From: Paenibacillus_AB hodogayensis
GTDB taxonomy: Bacteria > Bacillota > Bacilli > Paenibacillales > NBRC-103111
Reading direction: 5' to 3'
DNA length: 64,000 nt
Assembly: GCF_039536325.1 (NCBI RefSeq)
Contig: NZ_BAAAYO010000002.1
Coordinates: 434,001 to 498,000, forward strand
Shown: positions 43,159-52,129 of the stretch, piece after piece
Layout of the letters: the number at the start of each line of letters is the position of its first letter
Position numbering within the stretch: position 1 is the stretch's first letter
Notes under the pieces: generated by a model
What the model was told of the DNA's origin: nothing
Seen by the model: the letters and a program-made list of their open reading frames with translations, nothing else
Databases searched by the model: none
Made by a program: the position numbers and the translations under genes

Positions 43159-43187
43159 ATTATATTGGATGAAAATGGTTTCATCAA
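43159..43187 (-). promoter_or_regulatory. SigA-type promoter of the leader/CD3324 transcript
   Basis: On the minus strand TTGATG (43182-43187) and a perfect TATAAT (43159-43164) are 17 bases apart, about 50 bases before the leader ORF. Confidence 0.82.
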
Positions 43188-43255
43188 CCCTTTTATACGG
43201 AAAGATTATTTATAGCGATACTTGCCGCTTCAGACCGGGGCTGGATGAATAAGCG

Positions 43256-43307
43256 AAAAAGCAGCGCATTCTCCGTCGTCTCTGCGCCGGAAGGCGGCTG
43301 CTTTTTT
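43256..43307. terminator. Terminator after the M20 peptidase gene
   Basis: AAAAAGCAGCGC pairs with GGCTGCTTTTTT-type sequence around a G+C-rich loop, with T-runs on both strands. It insulates the leader promoter from the M20 gene. Confidence 0.8.
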
Positions 43308-43327
43308 GCGGCTGGAACGTCCCGCGA

Positions 43328-44494
43328 TCAAACGTCGGACGCTCCCATAAATTCCTCGATAAACCGTATATACGCCTGAGCCGTAAGCTCCAGCTCGCGG
43401 ATCTCCACATACTCGACGTCGCCGTGGGCTGTCGATTGATCCGGTCCGTGGCACAACGCCGGCACGCCAAGCGCATTGGCCAGTATCCCCGCATCCGTGA
43501 CCAGCTTCCTGCCGACCGAAGGAAACTCCCCGCCGCGAACCGATACGACGGCGCGCCGCAAGGCGGCTACCGCTTCGCTGTCCTTATCGATCCGATAACC
43601 GTCGCGCACCTTTTTCAGATCGAGGGCGATGCGCACGCCGCGGCGAGCCGCCAGCTCCTCCAAGCCTTGGCGGAACTTGCTCTCCACCCGGTCGAACGGC
43701 TCCAGCGGGTTGTAGCGGCGAACGCCGACAATGTCCGCTCTATTCGGCATCTGATTGTAGAACTGGCCGCTGTGAATGGAGCCGACGAAATACGAGGCGT
43801 AGCCGATATCCTCGATATAGTCGTTTTCCAGTTCTTTGTTCCATTCGTCGAGCAGTGCCACGACCTCCGATGCGACCGAAATCGGATGAGGCGTGCCTGG
43901 AGCCGTATGCAGCTGATGACTCGGCTCGCCGTCGCGCTCGATCGCAATCTCGAAGGTAGCCGAACCGAGCTGGGCGACCGTGCAGTCTCTCGTCGCTCCT
44001 TCCATGACGACGACGGCGTCGGCCTTCAGCGGCACACGCTCCGTCAGGGCGATCAAGTCCTCGCCGCGGCCGCCAGGGCTTTCGTGCAGGCTGTTGGACA
44101 CGATCATCAGCCGTCCGGGCAACCTTGCATTCGACTCCTTCAGCACGCGCAGCACTTCGAGGATGCAGGCTAAGGAGCCTTTCATATCGTTGGTGCCTCT
44201 TCCGTATACGCGTCCGTCGCGTACTTCGGCTTCGGCATGAGCGAGCGGAATCACGTCCATATGTCCATTGAATAAAATCGTCTTGCCTTCGTTCCCCTCA
44301 CCGAAGACGGCGACCAAGGTCGGATTGTTCGGATAAAATTCGTGGCGTTCGACCGTGCAGCCGACCTCTTGCAGCATTTGCTCGAACCGGGCGGCAACCT
44401 CCCGGCAATCCCCCGTAACGCTCGGTATGCGCACCAGCTCCAGAACGTCTTGCACGATGCGGTCTACCCGGACGTTGTTGTGCAGATCGGACAT
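43328..44494 (-). CDS. M20-family metallopeptidase (ArgE/DapE/acetylornithine deacetylase group)
   Basis: The 388-residue protein has the two-zinc M20 motifs: GHMDVIPLA with the metal histidine and aspartate, GRGTNDMKGSLA with the bridging aspartate, and a C-terminal metal histidine (STAHGDVEYV). The middle insert forms the dimerisation domain. It hydrolyses an amide of an N-acyl amino acid or small peptide; the sequence alone does not decide which. It follows an IlvD/Edd dehydratase gene by 92 bases in the same direction. Confidence 0.88.
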   Translation of the reverse strand: MSDLHNNVRVDRIVQDVLELVRIPSVTGDCREVAARFEQMLQEVGCTVERHEFYPNNPTLVAVFGEGNEGKTILFNGHMDVIPLAHAEAEVRDGRVYGRGTNDMKGSLACILEVLRVLKESNARLPGRLMIVSNSLHESPGGRGEDLIALTERVPLKADAVVVMEGATRDCTVAQLGSATFEIAIERDGEPSHQLHTAPGTPHPISVASEVVALLDEWNKELENDYIEDIGYASYFVGSIHSGQFYNQMPNRADIVGVRRYNPLEPFDRVESKFRQGLEELAARRGVRIALDLKKVRDGYRIDKDSEAVAALRRAVVSVRGGEFPSVGRKLVTDAGILANALGVPALCHGPDQSTAHGDVEYVEIRELELTAQAYIRFIEEFMGASDV

Positions 44495-44586
44495 GATAGC
44501 TACACCTCTCCCTAATCACCTTCGCCCTTTCATGGCGGTCGGCTCCTTTTCTTCCGTGGACGGCAAGGACTATCCTTGCCCCTGCA

Positions 44587-46320
44587 TTAGCCTCTTCCGA
44601 CGATTGGCGGAACGAACTTGGCTTCTTCCTTGTTGTTCGGCCGCAAAATATCCAGATCGCACCCTTCCGGCGCCTGCAAAGCATGCTCGGCAAACAGCCG
44701 CGGATACCCGCGCTTATGCATCGGCTCCGGACGGGACCAGTTCGCGAGGCGCGAAGCGATCTCGGCGTCGCTCAGATCGAGACGGAGCGAGGACCGCTCC
44801 AGGTCGAGCTCGATCCAGTCGCCGTCCTGAACGATAGCCAGCGGGCCGCCGATAACCGCTTCCGGCGCCACGTGTAAAATAACCGCCCCGTAGCTGGTGC
44901 CGCTCATCCGCGCGTCGCTGATCCGCACCATATCGCGGACGCCTTGCTTCAGCAGCTTCTCGGGAATCGGAATCGAACCCCATTCGGGCATGCCCATGGC
45001 GACAGGCCCGCAATTTCTCAGCACGAGCACGCTCTCCGCCGTCACGTCCAGATCGTCGCTGTCGATCCGGTCCAGCATCTCCTCATAGCCGTCGAAGATG
45101 ACCGCTTGTCCGCGATGCTTGAACAGCTCGGGCGAAACAGCGGACTTCTTGATGACCGCCCCGCTTGGAGCCAGATTGCCTTTGAGAATCGCCAGGCCGG
45201 ACTTGTCCTTGAACGGCGCGTCCAGCGTCGAGATGATCTCGTCCGCATCGGGAAAGCCCGGCATTGCCCGGCCGTAGACAACCCCAATCGTCTCGCCCGT
45301 ACAGCTCAAGCAATCCGAATCGAGCAGCGGCAGCAGATTGCGTACCACTTTGCGCAAGCCCCCGGCTTTGTAAAAGTCGTCCATGCTGTGCAAGCCGCTT
45401 GGCTGCAGGTTGACGATCAGCGGAATGCCCTCCGTCCATTCCTCGTAGCTCTCAATCGGAATCCGGATGCCCAGCCTTCCGGCAATGGCCGTCAAATGAA
45501 GCGCGGCATTGGTCGAGCCGCCGATTGCGGCCAGCAACTTGATCGCATTGCGGAACGCTTCTTCCGTCATCAGCCTCGAGGGCGTCAAGTTTTCCCGAAC
45601 CATCTCGACGACGCGGCGGCCCGTCGCTTCGGCGGCCATTTTGCGGGATGCGTGGGTAGCTGGAATGCTCGAGCTGCCCGGAAGCATCATGCCGAGCATC
45701 TCGGACATGCTCTTCATCGTCGAAGCGGTGCCCATAACCGGACAGCCGCCCAAGCTGCACGATATGGACTTCTCCAGCTCCTGCCATTCTTCGTCGGACA
45801 GCAGCCCCGCTTTGTAGTCGTCGGAATATTTCCACAGGTCCGTACCGTAATTGACGGTCTTGCCGCGGAAACTTCCCGAAGAGCGGTGACCGGCTGCCAG
45901 CTGCAGCGCGGGCAGATCGACGCTAGCCGCACCCATCAACTGGCCCGGAACCGTCTTGTCGCATTCGCACAGCAGCACTACGCCGTCAATCGGCTGGGAA
46001 CGGATGCTTTCCTCCACGTCCATGGACAGCAGGTTGCGGTACATCAGATCGGACGGCTTCATAAAATCGGCCGGGGTTGAAATCGTATGCATTTCGATCG
46101 GGTAGCCGCCCGCGAGCAGCACGCCTCTCTTCACATGCTCGACCAATTCCTTGTGCGGATAGTTGCAGCTGTTGAAATCGTTCCAAGCATTGAATATGCC
46201 GATAATAGGCTTGCCGACGAACGATTCCGGGTCGTGCCCCATGGCTCTCATGGCGGAGCGGTGCTGAAACGTCAATTCGGCGTTCTCGTTCTCGAACCAC
46301 TCGCTGCTGCGTAATTTCAA
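44587..46320 (-). CDS. IlvD/Edd-family dehydratase, probably for a sugar acid
   Basis: The 577-residue protein has the family cysteines for the iron-sulfur cluster in NSCNYPH, CECDKTVPGQLMGAAS and GGCPVMGTAST. N-terminal WFENENAELTFQHRSAMRAM and the length fit the branch acting on sugar acids (arabinonate/xylonate-type) better than IlvD or 6-phosphogluconate dehydratase. It would give a 2-keto-3-deoxy acid. TTG start with GGGGAG seven bases upstream. No ilv genes are adjacent, which supports a catabolic role. Confidence 0.85.
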   Translation of the reverse strand: MKLRSSEWFENENAELTFQHRSAMRAMGHDPESFVGKPIIGIFNAWNDFNSCNYPHKELVEHVKRGVLLAGGYPIEMHTISTPADFMKPSDLMYRNLLSMDVEESIRSQPIDGVVLLCECDKTVPGQLMGAASVDLPALQLAAGHRSSGSFRGKTVNYGTDLWKYSDDYKAGLLSDEEWQELEKSISCSLGGCPVMGTASTMKSMSEMLGMMLPGSSSIPATHASRKMAAEATGRRVVEMVRENLTPSRLMTEEAFRNAIKLLAAIGGSTNAALHLTAIAGRLGIRIPIESYEEWTEGIPLIVNLQPSGLHSMDDFYKAGGLRKVVRNLLPLLDSDCLSCTGETIGVVYGRAMPGFPDADEIISTLDAPFKDKSGLAILKGNLAPSGAVIKKSAVSPELFKHRGQAVIFDGYEEMLDRIDSDDLDVTAESVLVLRNCGPVAMGMPEWGSIPIPEKLLKQGVRDMVRISDARMSGTSYGAVILHVAPEAVIGGPLAIVQDGDWIELDLERSSLRLDLSDAEIASRLANWSRPEPMHKRGYPRLFAEHALQAPEGCDLDILRPNNKEEAKFVPPIVGRG

Positions 46321-46489
46321 GACGTTTCTCCCCTTATATTAGAAGTTCAGTATGTTAAACATTAATCATCATATTGATTTTACGAAATGAACCCTGAAGG
46401 GTCAACTTCTTTTTTCCGGTTCAGAGTAGAGTTCCTCCCTATAATCTGCCTTCATCCGATGGTCGTATTCAATATGTGGAAACAAGTTC

Positions 46490-46544
46490 AAAAAAAGACG
46501 CCCCATCCCCACGTGCATTCGTGGTTCCGGAGTCGTCTTTATTA
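46490..46544. terminator. Terminator after the 5'-nucleotidase gene
   Basis: AAAAAAGACG pairs with CGTCTTTATT with an additional inner CCACG/CGTGG stem. It separates the nucleotidase gene from the dehydratase promoter. Confidence 0.7.
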
Positions 46545-46610
46545 ACAGTTCGTGACTCTTCTATCGCTTATCGTCAGGATTACGGATTCTTCAAGAAAGC
46601 TCTTCAAGGC

Positions 46611-48212
46611 TCAGTTCCCGACAATCACTTCCCAATTGCCGTCTACCGTGGCGACAACCGTCTTCCTCTCCAGAATGTAGTTGGCGATCAATTCGGAGAC
46701 GTCTGTCGGGATATCCTTGACGACCGGCTTCCCTTGAAACATCGTATAGTCTCCGCCGCCCCCGGCCCGGTAATTGTTCATCGCCACGTCGTACTCCTTA
46801 TCTGGATCGACAGGCTCGCCCCGGTATGCGAGGCGAACGACGCGGCTTCCTTCGGGACGCGAGATATCGAGTGTATAGTCGATCCCTTCCCACATGTCGT
46901 AATTGTAATGCTGCGGCTTAGGCAGCGAAAATTTCGGATTAATCGCCGGTCGACCGCTGCCGTCCAATATAAAATATTCCGCGTTCCGTTCCAGCGCGGC
47001 ACGCATGTCGCGGCCGGTAATGCAGATCACTTTGAGCGTATTCGGGTAAATGTAGTTCGAGACGATATGGCGCATCGTTACATGGGGAGGAAACCCCGGC
47101 GACTCGTCGGTAAACAGAGCCGTGTTGGATATCGTGGCGCCCGACGTCTCCATCTGCACTTTATTGATGAATTCGATCAGCGCGTTGTCCTTCATGCGGA
47201 TCTGCATCGGATCGCCGACCGTCATGTCGCCCTCGATCGAGCCGATCGGCGTATCGAGCCATTGCTGGGTCGCTTTCTCGTACGGTCCGCACAGCTCCAC
47301 CACTTCCGGATCGGGCTCGACTCCCGCCACGGAAAGCAGCTCCGACGTTTTCTCCGCAACGGTCCATCCGCCTGCATCCTGCACAAGCGTGAGCTTCACT
47401 AAACCGACCACCTGGCCCAGATAGCCGGGCTGCAAGATGGTCACTCCATTGATCGATTTCCCGGAAACTTCGCGATGCTGATGACCGGCAAGCAGCACAT
47501 CGATACCGGGTACCTCCATGCACAGCCGGTAGCCTTGGTTTTCACCCGTAGCAGCTTCCGAGGGCTCTCCGGTATCCGGATCGTTCTCGAATCCTCCGTG
47601 ATACGAGACGATCACGACATCGGCCCGCTCCTCTTCGCGCAAAAAGGCTACCCAGCGCTTGGCCGATTCGACCGCGTCGAGAAAAGAAAGTCCTTCGATA
47701 TTTTGCGGATTTTCCCAATTCGGGATGTAAGGGGTCGTCAGTCCGAGCACGGCTATTTTGGCGCCGCCGCAATGACGGACGAAATAGGGGGTGCCGAAAT
47801 AAGGCTCCTGCGTGCCGGTTTTGACAATATTGGCCGACAGCCAGGGAAACTGGGATTCCTTCACCGCTTTATCGAGTACGGTCATGCCGTAGTTGAATTC
47901 GTGATTGCCTATAACCGCCCCGTCATAACCGAGCCGGTTCAGGGCGAGCACCATTGGATTACCCGGGATATTGTCGATCCGGGCATGATGGTAAGCAAGC
48001 GGCGTACCTTGGATCAAGTCTCCGTTGTCGATCGCGAGCAGCAGCCCGCCTTCGCTCTCGGCACGCTCTCGCTCCCGGCGAATGAGCGTGGCTACCTTAG
48101 CGAATCCGACTTCATTATACTCATTATTTGCGTATTGAATGGGCAACATACTACCATGCAGGTCACTTGTTTCCATCAGTACAAGGCGGACGACGTTATT
48201 CCCGTTCGGCAA
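46611..48212 (-). CDS. Bifunctional metallophosphatase/5'-nucleotidase (UshA-like)
   Basis: The 533-residue protein has an N-terminal metallophosphoesterase domain (SDLHGSMLP, DNGDLIQGTPL, GNHEFNYG, LLAGHQHREV) and a C-terminal nucleotide-binding domain (GRDMRAALERNAEYF, NNYRAGGGGDY). It removes phosphate from nucleotides or 2',3'-cyclic nucleotides. No signal peptide is seen, so it is probably cytoplasmic. The TTG at 48212 has AGGAGG nine bases upstream; the longer frame crosses the promoter. It diverges from phnD and shares its Pho-box-like control region. Confidence 0.88.
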   Translation of the reverse strand: MPNGNNVVRLVLMETSDLHGSMLPIQYANNEYNEVGFAKVATLIRRERERAESEGGLLLAIDNGDLIQGTPLAYHHARIDNIPGNPMVLALNRLGYDGAVIGNHEFNYGMTVLDKAVKESQFPWLSANIVKTGTQEPYFGTPYFVRHCGGAKIAVLGLTTPYIPNWENPQNIEGLSFLDAVESAKRWVAFLREEERADVVIVSYHGGFENDPDTGEPSEAATGENQGYRLCMEVPGIDVLLAGHQHREVSGKSINGVTILQPGYLGQVVGLVKLTLVQDAGGWTVAEKTSELLSVAGVEPDPEVVELCGPYEKATQQWLDTPIGSIEGDMTVGDPMQIRMKDNALIEFINKVQMETSGATISNTALFTDESPGFPPHVTMRHIVSNYIYPNTLKVICITGRDMRAALERNAEYFILDGSGRPAINPKFSLPKPQHYNYDMWEGIDYTLDISRPEGSRVVRLAYRGEPVDPDKEYDVAMNNYRAGGGGDYTMFQGKPVVKDIPTDVSELIANYILERKTVVATVDGNWEVIVGN

Positions 48213-48245
48213 AGCGGATTCCCTCCTGCGATTCGTTCTCATCCC

Positions 48246-48274
48246 ACTATAGCAGGGCATTCGGAACTTTACAA
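48246..48274 (-). promoter_or_regulatory. Promoter of the 5'-nucleotidase gene
   Basis: On the minus strand TTGTAA (48269-48274) and TATAGT (48246-48251) are 17 bases apart and 34 bases before the TTG start codon. Confidence 0.7.
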
Positions 48275-48301
48275 TCGTTGCCGATTTACGACAATTTTAC
48301 A
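48268..48301 (+). promoter_or_regulatory. Pho-box-like repeats between nucleotidase and phnD
   Basis: TTTACA (48268), TTTACG (48285) and TTTACA (48296) occur on the plus strand; the last two are exactly 11 bases apart, as in Bacillus PhoP boxes (TTAACA-type hexamers with 5-base spacers). They stand about 45-60 bases upstream of an extended -10 (TGATATGCT, 48331-48339) that lacks a -35, the layout of an activator-dependent phnD promoter. Confidence 0.45.
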
Positions 48302-48386
48302 CAGGGACTGTACCCAGCACGTCCAATTTGTGATATGCTATGTTCTGCATTACCTTGATGTTAGGGAAAAAAAGGGAGGACAAAAA

Positions 48387-49334
48387 ATGTTCAAGAAAGC
48401 TTCCGCCATCGGCATCTCGGTTATTCTGGCAGCCGGTCTTGCAGTAGGCTGTGCCAAGAAGGAAACCGCACCGGCCGATTCGGGCAAAACTCCGGCTGCT
48501 GCAGGATACACCCCCAAAGAATTGAAAGTGCAATTCGTTCCTTCGCAAAATGCGGAGACGCTGGAAGCGAAAGCCAAGCCGCTGGAGAAACTGCTTCAGG
48601 ACAAGCTCGGCATCCCGGTCAAGGTGAGCGTATCGACGGACTACAACACCGTTATCGAGGCCATGTCCGCCAAGCAAGTAGATATCGGGTTTCTTCCTCC
48701 GACCAACTACGTAGTCGCCCATGACACGAAGAAAGCGGCCGATCTGCTGCTGCAAGCGACACGCTTCGGCGTCGACGATAAAACCGGACAGCCTACCACC
48801 GAACTGGTAGACTCCTATAAGGCGATGATCGTCGTCAAAGCCGACTCGCCGATCAAGGAAATCAAGGATCTCAAGGGCAAGAAGATCGGCTGGCAAGGAA
48901 CGACGTCCGCCGCAGGCTACACGTACCCGGCTCTCCTGATGAAGAAGAACGGGGTCGACCCGGTATCCGACGTGACCGGCGTACAGTTCCAAGGCCACGA
49001 CAAAGCGGTTATCGCCCTGCTGAACGGTCAAGTCGATGCTGTCGCCGTGTTCCAAGACATTCGCGCGCAAATGCAAAAGGACGTTCCGGACGTTATGCAA
49101 AAAACGCGGGTGCTTTCCTTTACGGATAAAATTCCGAACGATACGATCGCCGTACGCCCGGACATGAGCGCAGAATGGAAGAAGAAAATTTCCGACGCCT
49201 TTATCGCCATCGGCAAAGACACGGAAGGCCAAAAAATTATTTTCGACGTATACACGCATAAAGGCTACGTCGAAGGCAAAGACGAAAACTTCAACCTCGT
49301 TCGCGACGCCAATAAGCAGCTTAGCGGCAAGTAA
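48387..49334 (+). CDS. phnD: Phosphonate/phosphite-binding lipoprotein PhnD
   Basis: The 315-residue protein has a lipoprotein signal (AAGLAVGC) and the PhnD fold: LKVQFVPSQNAETLEAKAKP, MSAKQVDIGFLPPTNYVVAH, and ALLNGQVDAVAVFQDI. It binds phosphonates or phosphite outside and delivers them to PhnE/PhnC. The ATG at 48387 has AGGGAGGA upstream. Unlike the usual phnC-phnD-phnE order, it lies on the opposite strand and converges with phnE. Confidence 0.93.
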   Translation: MFKKASAIGISVILAAGLAVGCAKKETAPADSGKTPAAAGYTPKELKVQFVPSQNAETLEAKAKPLEKLLQDKLGIPVKVSVSTDYNTVIEAMSAKQVDIGFLPPTNYVVAHDTKKAADLLLQATRFGVDDKTGQPTTELVDSYKAMIVVKADSPIKEIKDLKGKKIGWQGTTSAAGYTYPALLMKKNGVDPVSDVTGVQFQGHDKAVIALLNGQVDAVAVFQDIRAQMQKDVPDVMQKTRVLSFTDKIPNDTIAVRPDMSAEWKKKISDAFIAIGKDTEGQKIIFDVYTHKGYVEGKDENFNLVRDANKQLSGK

Positions 49335-49346
49335 GCAGCCGAACTG

Positions 49347-49395
49347 AAAACAGCCGTTCCCGACGCGCGCTATCGCGCTCGGTGCGGCTGTTTCT
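49347..49395 (+). terminator. Terminator of phnD
   Basis: AAAACAGCCG pairs with CGGCTGTTTCTT with a G+C-rich inner stem, 13 bases after the phnD stop. Confidence 0.8.
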
Positions 49396-49420
49396 TTATA
49401 TGAACTTCTGACCGATACAA

Positions 49421-49457
49421 ATAAAGGCGGGGCCCGCATACGGCCCCGCCTCTTTGT
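49421..49457 (-). terminator. Terminator of phnCE
   Basis: AGGCGGGGCC pairs perfectly with GGCCCCGCCT around a seven-base loop. It directly follows the phnE stop codon. Confidence 0.82.
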
Positions 49458-49458
49458 T

Positions 49459-51036
49459 TTACACGATTCGTTTGCGCAGCGACCCGGAGATGTAGTCGAT
49501 GATCGACACCGTAACGATGATCCCGATCAGAATAATGCCTACGCGGGACCAGCTATAGCCGTTAATGGCGAAGATCAGCGGCGTACCGATCCCGCCCGCA
49601 CCGATAATCCCGAGCAGCGTCGCCGAACGGACGTTGATCTCGAAGCGGAACAGCGCATAGGACAGGAAATCCGGCAGCACCTGCGGAATGACCGCGAACG
49701 ACAGCGTCTGCCAGCGGTTGGCGCCGCACGCGGTGAGCGCCTCGCTCGGCCCCATGTCCATATTTTCGATCGCCTCGGCATACAGCTTGCCGAGCATGCC
49801 TATGGAGTGAACGCCCAGCGCTAGCACACCCGCATAAGCGCCGGGTCCTACGGCTTTGATGAACACAATCGCCATAATGACTTCCGGTACGGTACGGATA
49901 ATGCTCAGGGCGATTTTGCCGCTACCCGATACGAGCCGGGAACGGCTCATATTCGCCGCGGCCCAGAAGGCGAGCGGCACGCAAATGATCATCGATACGA
50001 TATTGCCCAGATACGAGATGGACAGCGTCATCAGCAGGTTGCGAACCAAGTCCTCGCCTTCCGGGAGCCATACGTAGTTCCAGTCTGGATGCAGCAATCC
50101 CCTGATCATCGCTTTGGACATAACCTTGGCCGTCTCCTGAATGCCTTGGAATTCCAGACCGGCCAAAGACCAGACGACGAGCAGCACCGTCACCCCGATA
50201 CCGGCGATCCAGCCCCAGCGGCTGGCCGAAGGCCGCAGCGGCCTCTTCGCGCCCTTAAGCAAGAGCGTCCGAAGGCGCGTGCTGATCGTATCGATCACGA
50301 TTACGACGACAAGCGTCATCAGAATCAAGACGACGGCCTGATCGTAGCGGAACAGGTCAAGCACGTTTTTGAGCAGCAACCCGATGCCCCCGGCCCCGAC
50401 TAGACCGAGAATGGCGGAGGCGCGGATGCTGACCTCGAACGTATACAGCAGATGCGCCAAAAACGTAGGAGCTACCTGCGGCAGCACGCCAAAGCGGATC
50501 CATTGCAGCTTATTGGCCCCGACCGCCGTCATCGCCTCGAGCGGTCCGGGGTCGATCGCTTCTACCGATTCGTACGCCATCTTCGAAATAATGCCGTAAG
50601 TAAAGAAAAACAGCGCGAGCGTCCCCGCCGTAGGACCGAATCCGACGATTACGGCGAACAAGGCCGCGTACAGCAAATCCGGTATCGTCCGCAGCAGGTT
50701 CATGATCAGCCGGGCCGGGTAATACAGCCACGGGGTACTCGTGACGTTCCGCGCCGCGATCAAAGCGGTCGGGAAAGCGAACACGGCGCCAAGCAGTGTG
50801 CCGATAATCGCCATCTGCAGCGTTTCCTTCATCGGCTTCCATACTTTAGGGGTGAACGACCAGTCCGGCGGAAACATTTCCTTAATAAAAGACCAGATTT
50901 GCGGCGTTCCGGTAAACAGCTTGGTCAATGTCGCTTCCGTCTGATAGGCGCTGCCGATGAACAAGACGAGCAGCACGACGAGCCAGCTGTACAACTTCAT
51001 ACGGGAAGGACGGGTGACCGGTGCGGGCGATTTCAA
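49459..51036 (-). CDS. phnE: Fused double PhnE phosphonate ABC permease
   Basis: The 525-residue protein contains two complete PhnE permease halves. Half one has MAYESVEAIDPGPLEAMTAV and GANKLQWIRFGVLPQVAPTF; half two has LYAEAIENMDMGPSEALTAC and GANRWQTLSFAVIPQVLPDF, the duplicated EAA loops. About twelve membrane segments. Most genomes encode phnE1 and phnE2 as separate genes or use a homodimer, so this is a one-chain channel. It overlaps phnC by four bases. Confidence 0.93.
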   Translation of the reverse strand: MKSPAPVTRPSRMKLYSWLVVLLVLFIGSAYQTEATLTKLFTGTPQIWSFIKEMFPPDWSFTPKVWKPMKETLQMAIIGTLLGAVFAFPTALIAARNVTSTPWLYYPARLIMNLLRTIPDLLYAALFAVIVGFGPTAGTLALFFFTYGIISKMAYESVEAIDPGPLEAMTAVGANKLQWIRFGVLPQVAPTFLAHLLYTFEVSIRASAILGLVGAGGIGLLLKNVLDLFRYDQAVVLILMTLVVVIVIDTISTRLRTLLLKGAKRPLRPSASRWGWIAGIGVTVLLVVWSLAGLEFQGIQETAKVMSKAMIRGLLHPDWNYVWLPEGEDLVRNLLMTLSISYLGNIVSMIICVPLAFWAAANMSRSRLVSGSGKIALSIIRTVPEVIMAIVFIKAVGPGAYAGVLALGVHSIGMLGKLYAEAIENMDMGPSEALTACGANRWQTLSFAVIPQVLPDFLSYALFRFEINVRSATLLGIIGAGGIGTPLIFAINGYSWSRVGIILIGIIVTVSIIDYISGSLRKRIV

Positions 51037-51806
51037 TGCGTACCGCCTCCCAACAGCTCGTCCCGCTTGATGGCGCGACCGTATATATCGGCGAACGCCT
51101 CATCCGTCGCCTCGGCGACCGGGCCGTCGAACACGACCTGTCCGGCTCGCAAGCCGATAATCCGCGTCGCGTATTCGCGAGCCAGGTCGATAAAGTGCAG
51201 ATTCACGATCGTGGTAATACCGAGCTCCTGATTGATCCGCTTCAAATCGTCCATAACCTGCCGCGTCGTTAGCGGGTCCAGCGATGCCACCGGCTCGTCC
51301 GCCAATATAATCTTGGCTTCCTGCGCCAGCGCCCGGGCGATGGAGACGCGCTGCTGCTGGCCGCCGGACAACTGGTCGGCGCGCACGTAGGCTTTCTCGG
51401 CAATATTGACGCGCTCCAGCGCCTTCATCGCCAGATCGATATCGTGCTTCGGAAACAGTGCAAACATCGTTCGCAGCGTCGAGTGGTAGCCGACGCGACC
51501 GGACAGCACGTTGCGCAGTACGGTGGACCGTTTCACCAAATTGAAGCTTTGGAATATCATGCCGATGCCGCGGCGCATCTTGCGCAGGCTCTCGCCCTTC
51601 GCCGCCGTAATGGACTTGCCTTCGATCAAAATCTCGCCTTCCGATATGTCGTGCAGCCGGTTGATCGATCGCAGCATCGTCGATTTTCCCGCGCCGGACA
51701 AGCCGACGATTACGACGAATTCTCCTTTGCCGATCGTCAGGTCGATATCGTTCAATCCAATCGTTCCATTCGCGTACACCTTTTTCACATGCTTAAACTC
51801 GATCAT
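51033..51806 (-). CDS. phnC: Phosphonate ABC transporter ATPase PhnC
   Basis: The 257-residue ATPase starts MIEFKHVKKVYANGTIGLND, with Walker A GLSGAGKST, the PhnC-typical insert NLVKRSTVLRNVLSGRVGYH, signature LSGGQQQRV and Walker B ILADEPVASLD. It powers uptake of phosphonate/phosphite. The ATG at 51806 has AGGACGG upstream and fits family length. First gene of phnC-phnE. Confidence 0.95.
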   Translation of the reverse strand: MIEFKHVKKVYANGTIGLNDIDLTIGKGEFVVIVGLSGAGKSTMLRSINRLHDISEGEILIEGKSITAAKGESLRKMRRGIGMIFQSFNLVKRSTVLRNVLSGRVGYHSTLRTMFALFPKHDIDLAMKALERVNIAEKAYVRADQLSGGQQQRVSIARALAQEAKIILADEPVASLDPLTTRQVMDDLKRINQELGITTIVNLHFIDLAREYATRIIGLRAGQVVFDGPVAEATDEAFADIYGRAIKRDELLGGGTH

Positions 51807-52129
51807 TAGATTCCGTCCTTCTTTTCCTAAGGTTTCACCACGTTGGACAGTATTCGACATTCCGTGGATATTTCCTGTTGCTTGAAATAATATTTACAAA
51901 TACCAGCTTCCTTATCTACAGTATAGTCGAAGTGGTCCTCGCCCCAAACATCGTTGTTCGTTTCCAAGTTCAACAAAAAAAAGATGAATATCGCTAAGGA
52001 TATTCATACAGAAAACCTCGCAAGGTTCATAGACGCTGCCTGCCCCTTCTGCTCACAACGGTTTTGGAGGTTTATTGGCCAGGCAGCCGATCGATCGGTT
52101 CCGACTCATCCGGTCTTTAAGAGGACCTT
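51807..52129. other. Intergenic region upstream of phnC
   Basis: Holds the terminator of the lpl-type operon (51975-52007). For phnC a weak promoter candidate on the minus strand is TTGGGG then TATACT with 16 bases between (near 51920-51947). No gene seen. Confidence 0.45.
51975..52007 (-). terminator. Terminator of the lplBCA-type operon
   Basis: ATGAATATC pairs perfectly with GATATTCAT around six bases and is followed on the minus strand by eight T. Confidence 0.88.

Noticed and set aside
47475..48386. Upstream extension of the phnD frame to 619 codons
   Set aside because: The lipoprotein signal and ribosome site place the start at 48387; the extension is antisense to the nucleotidase gene.
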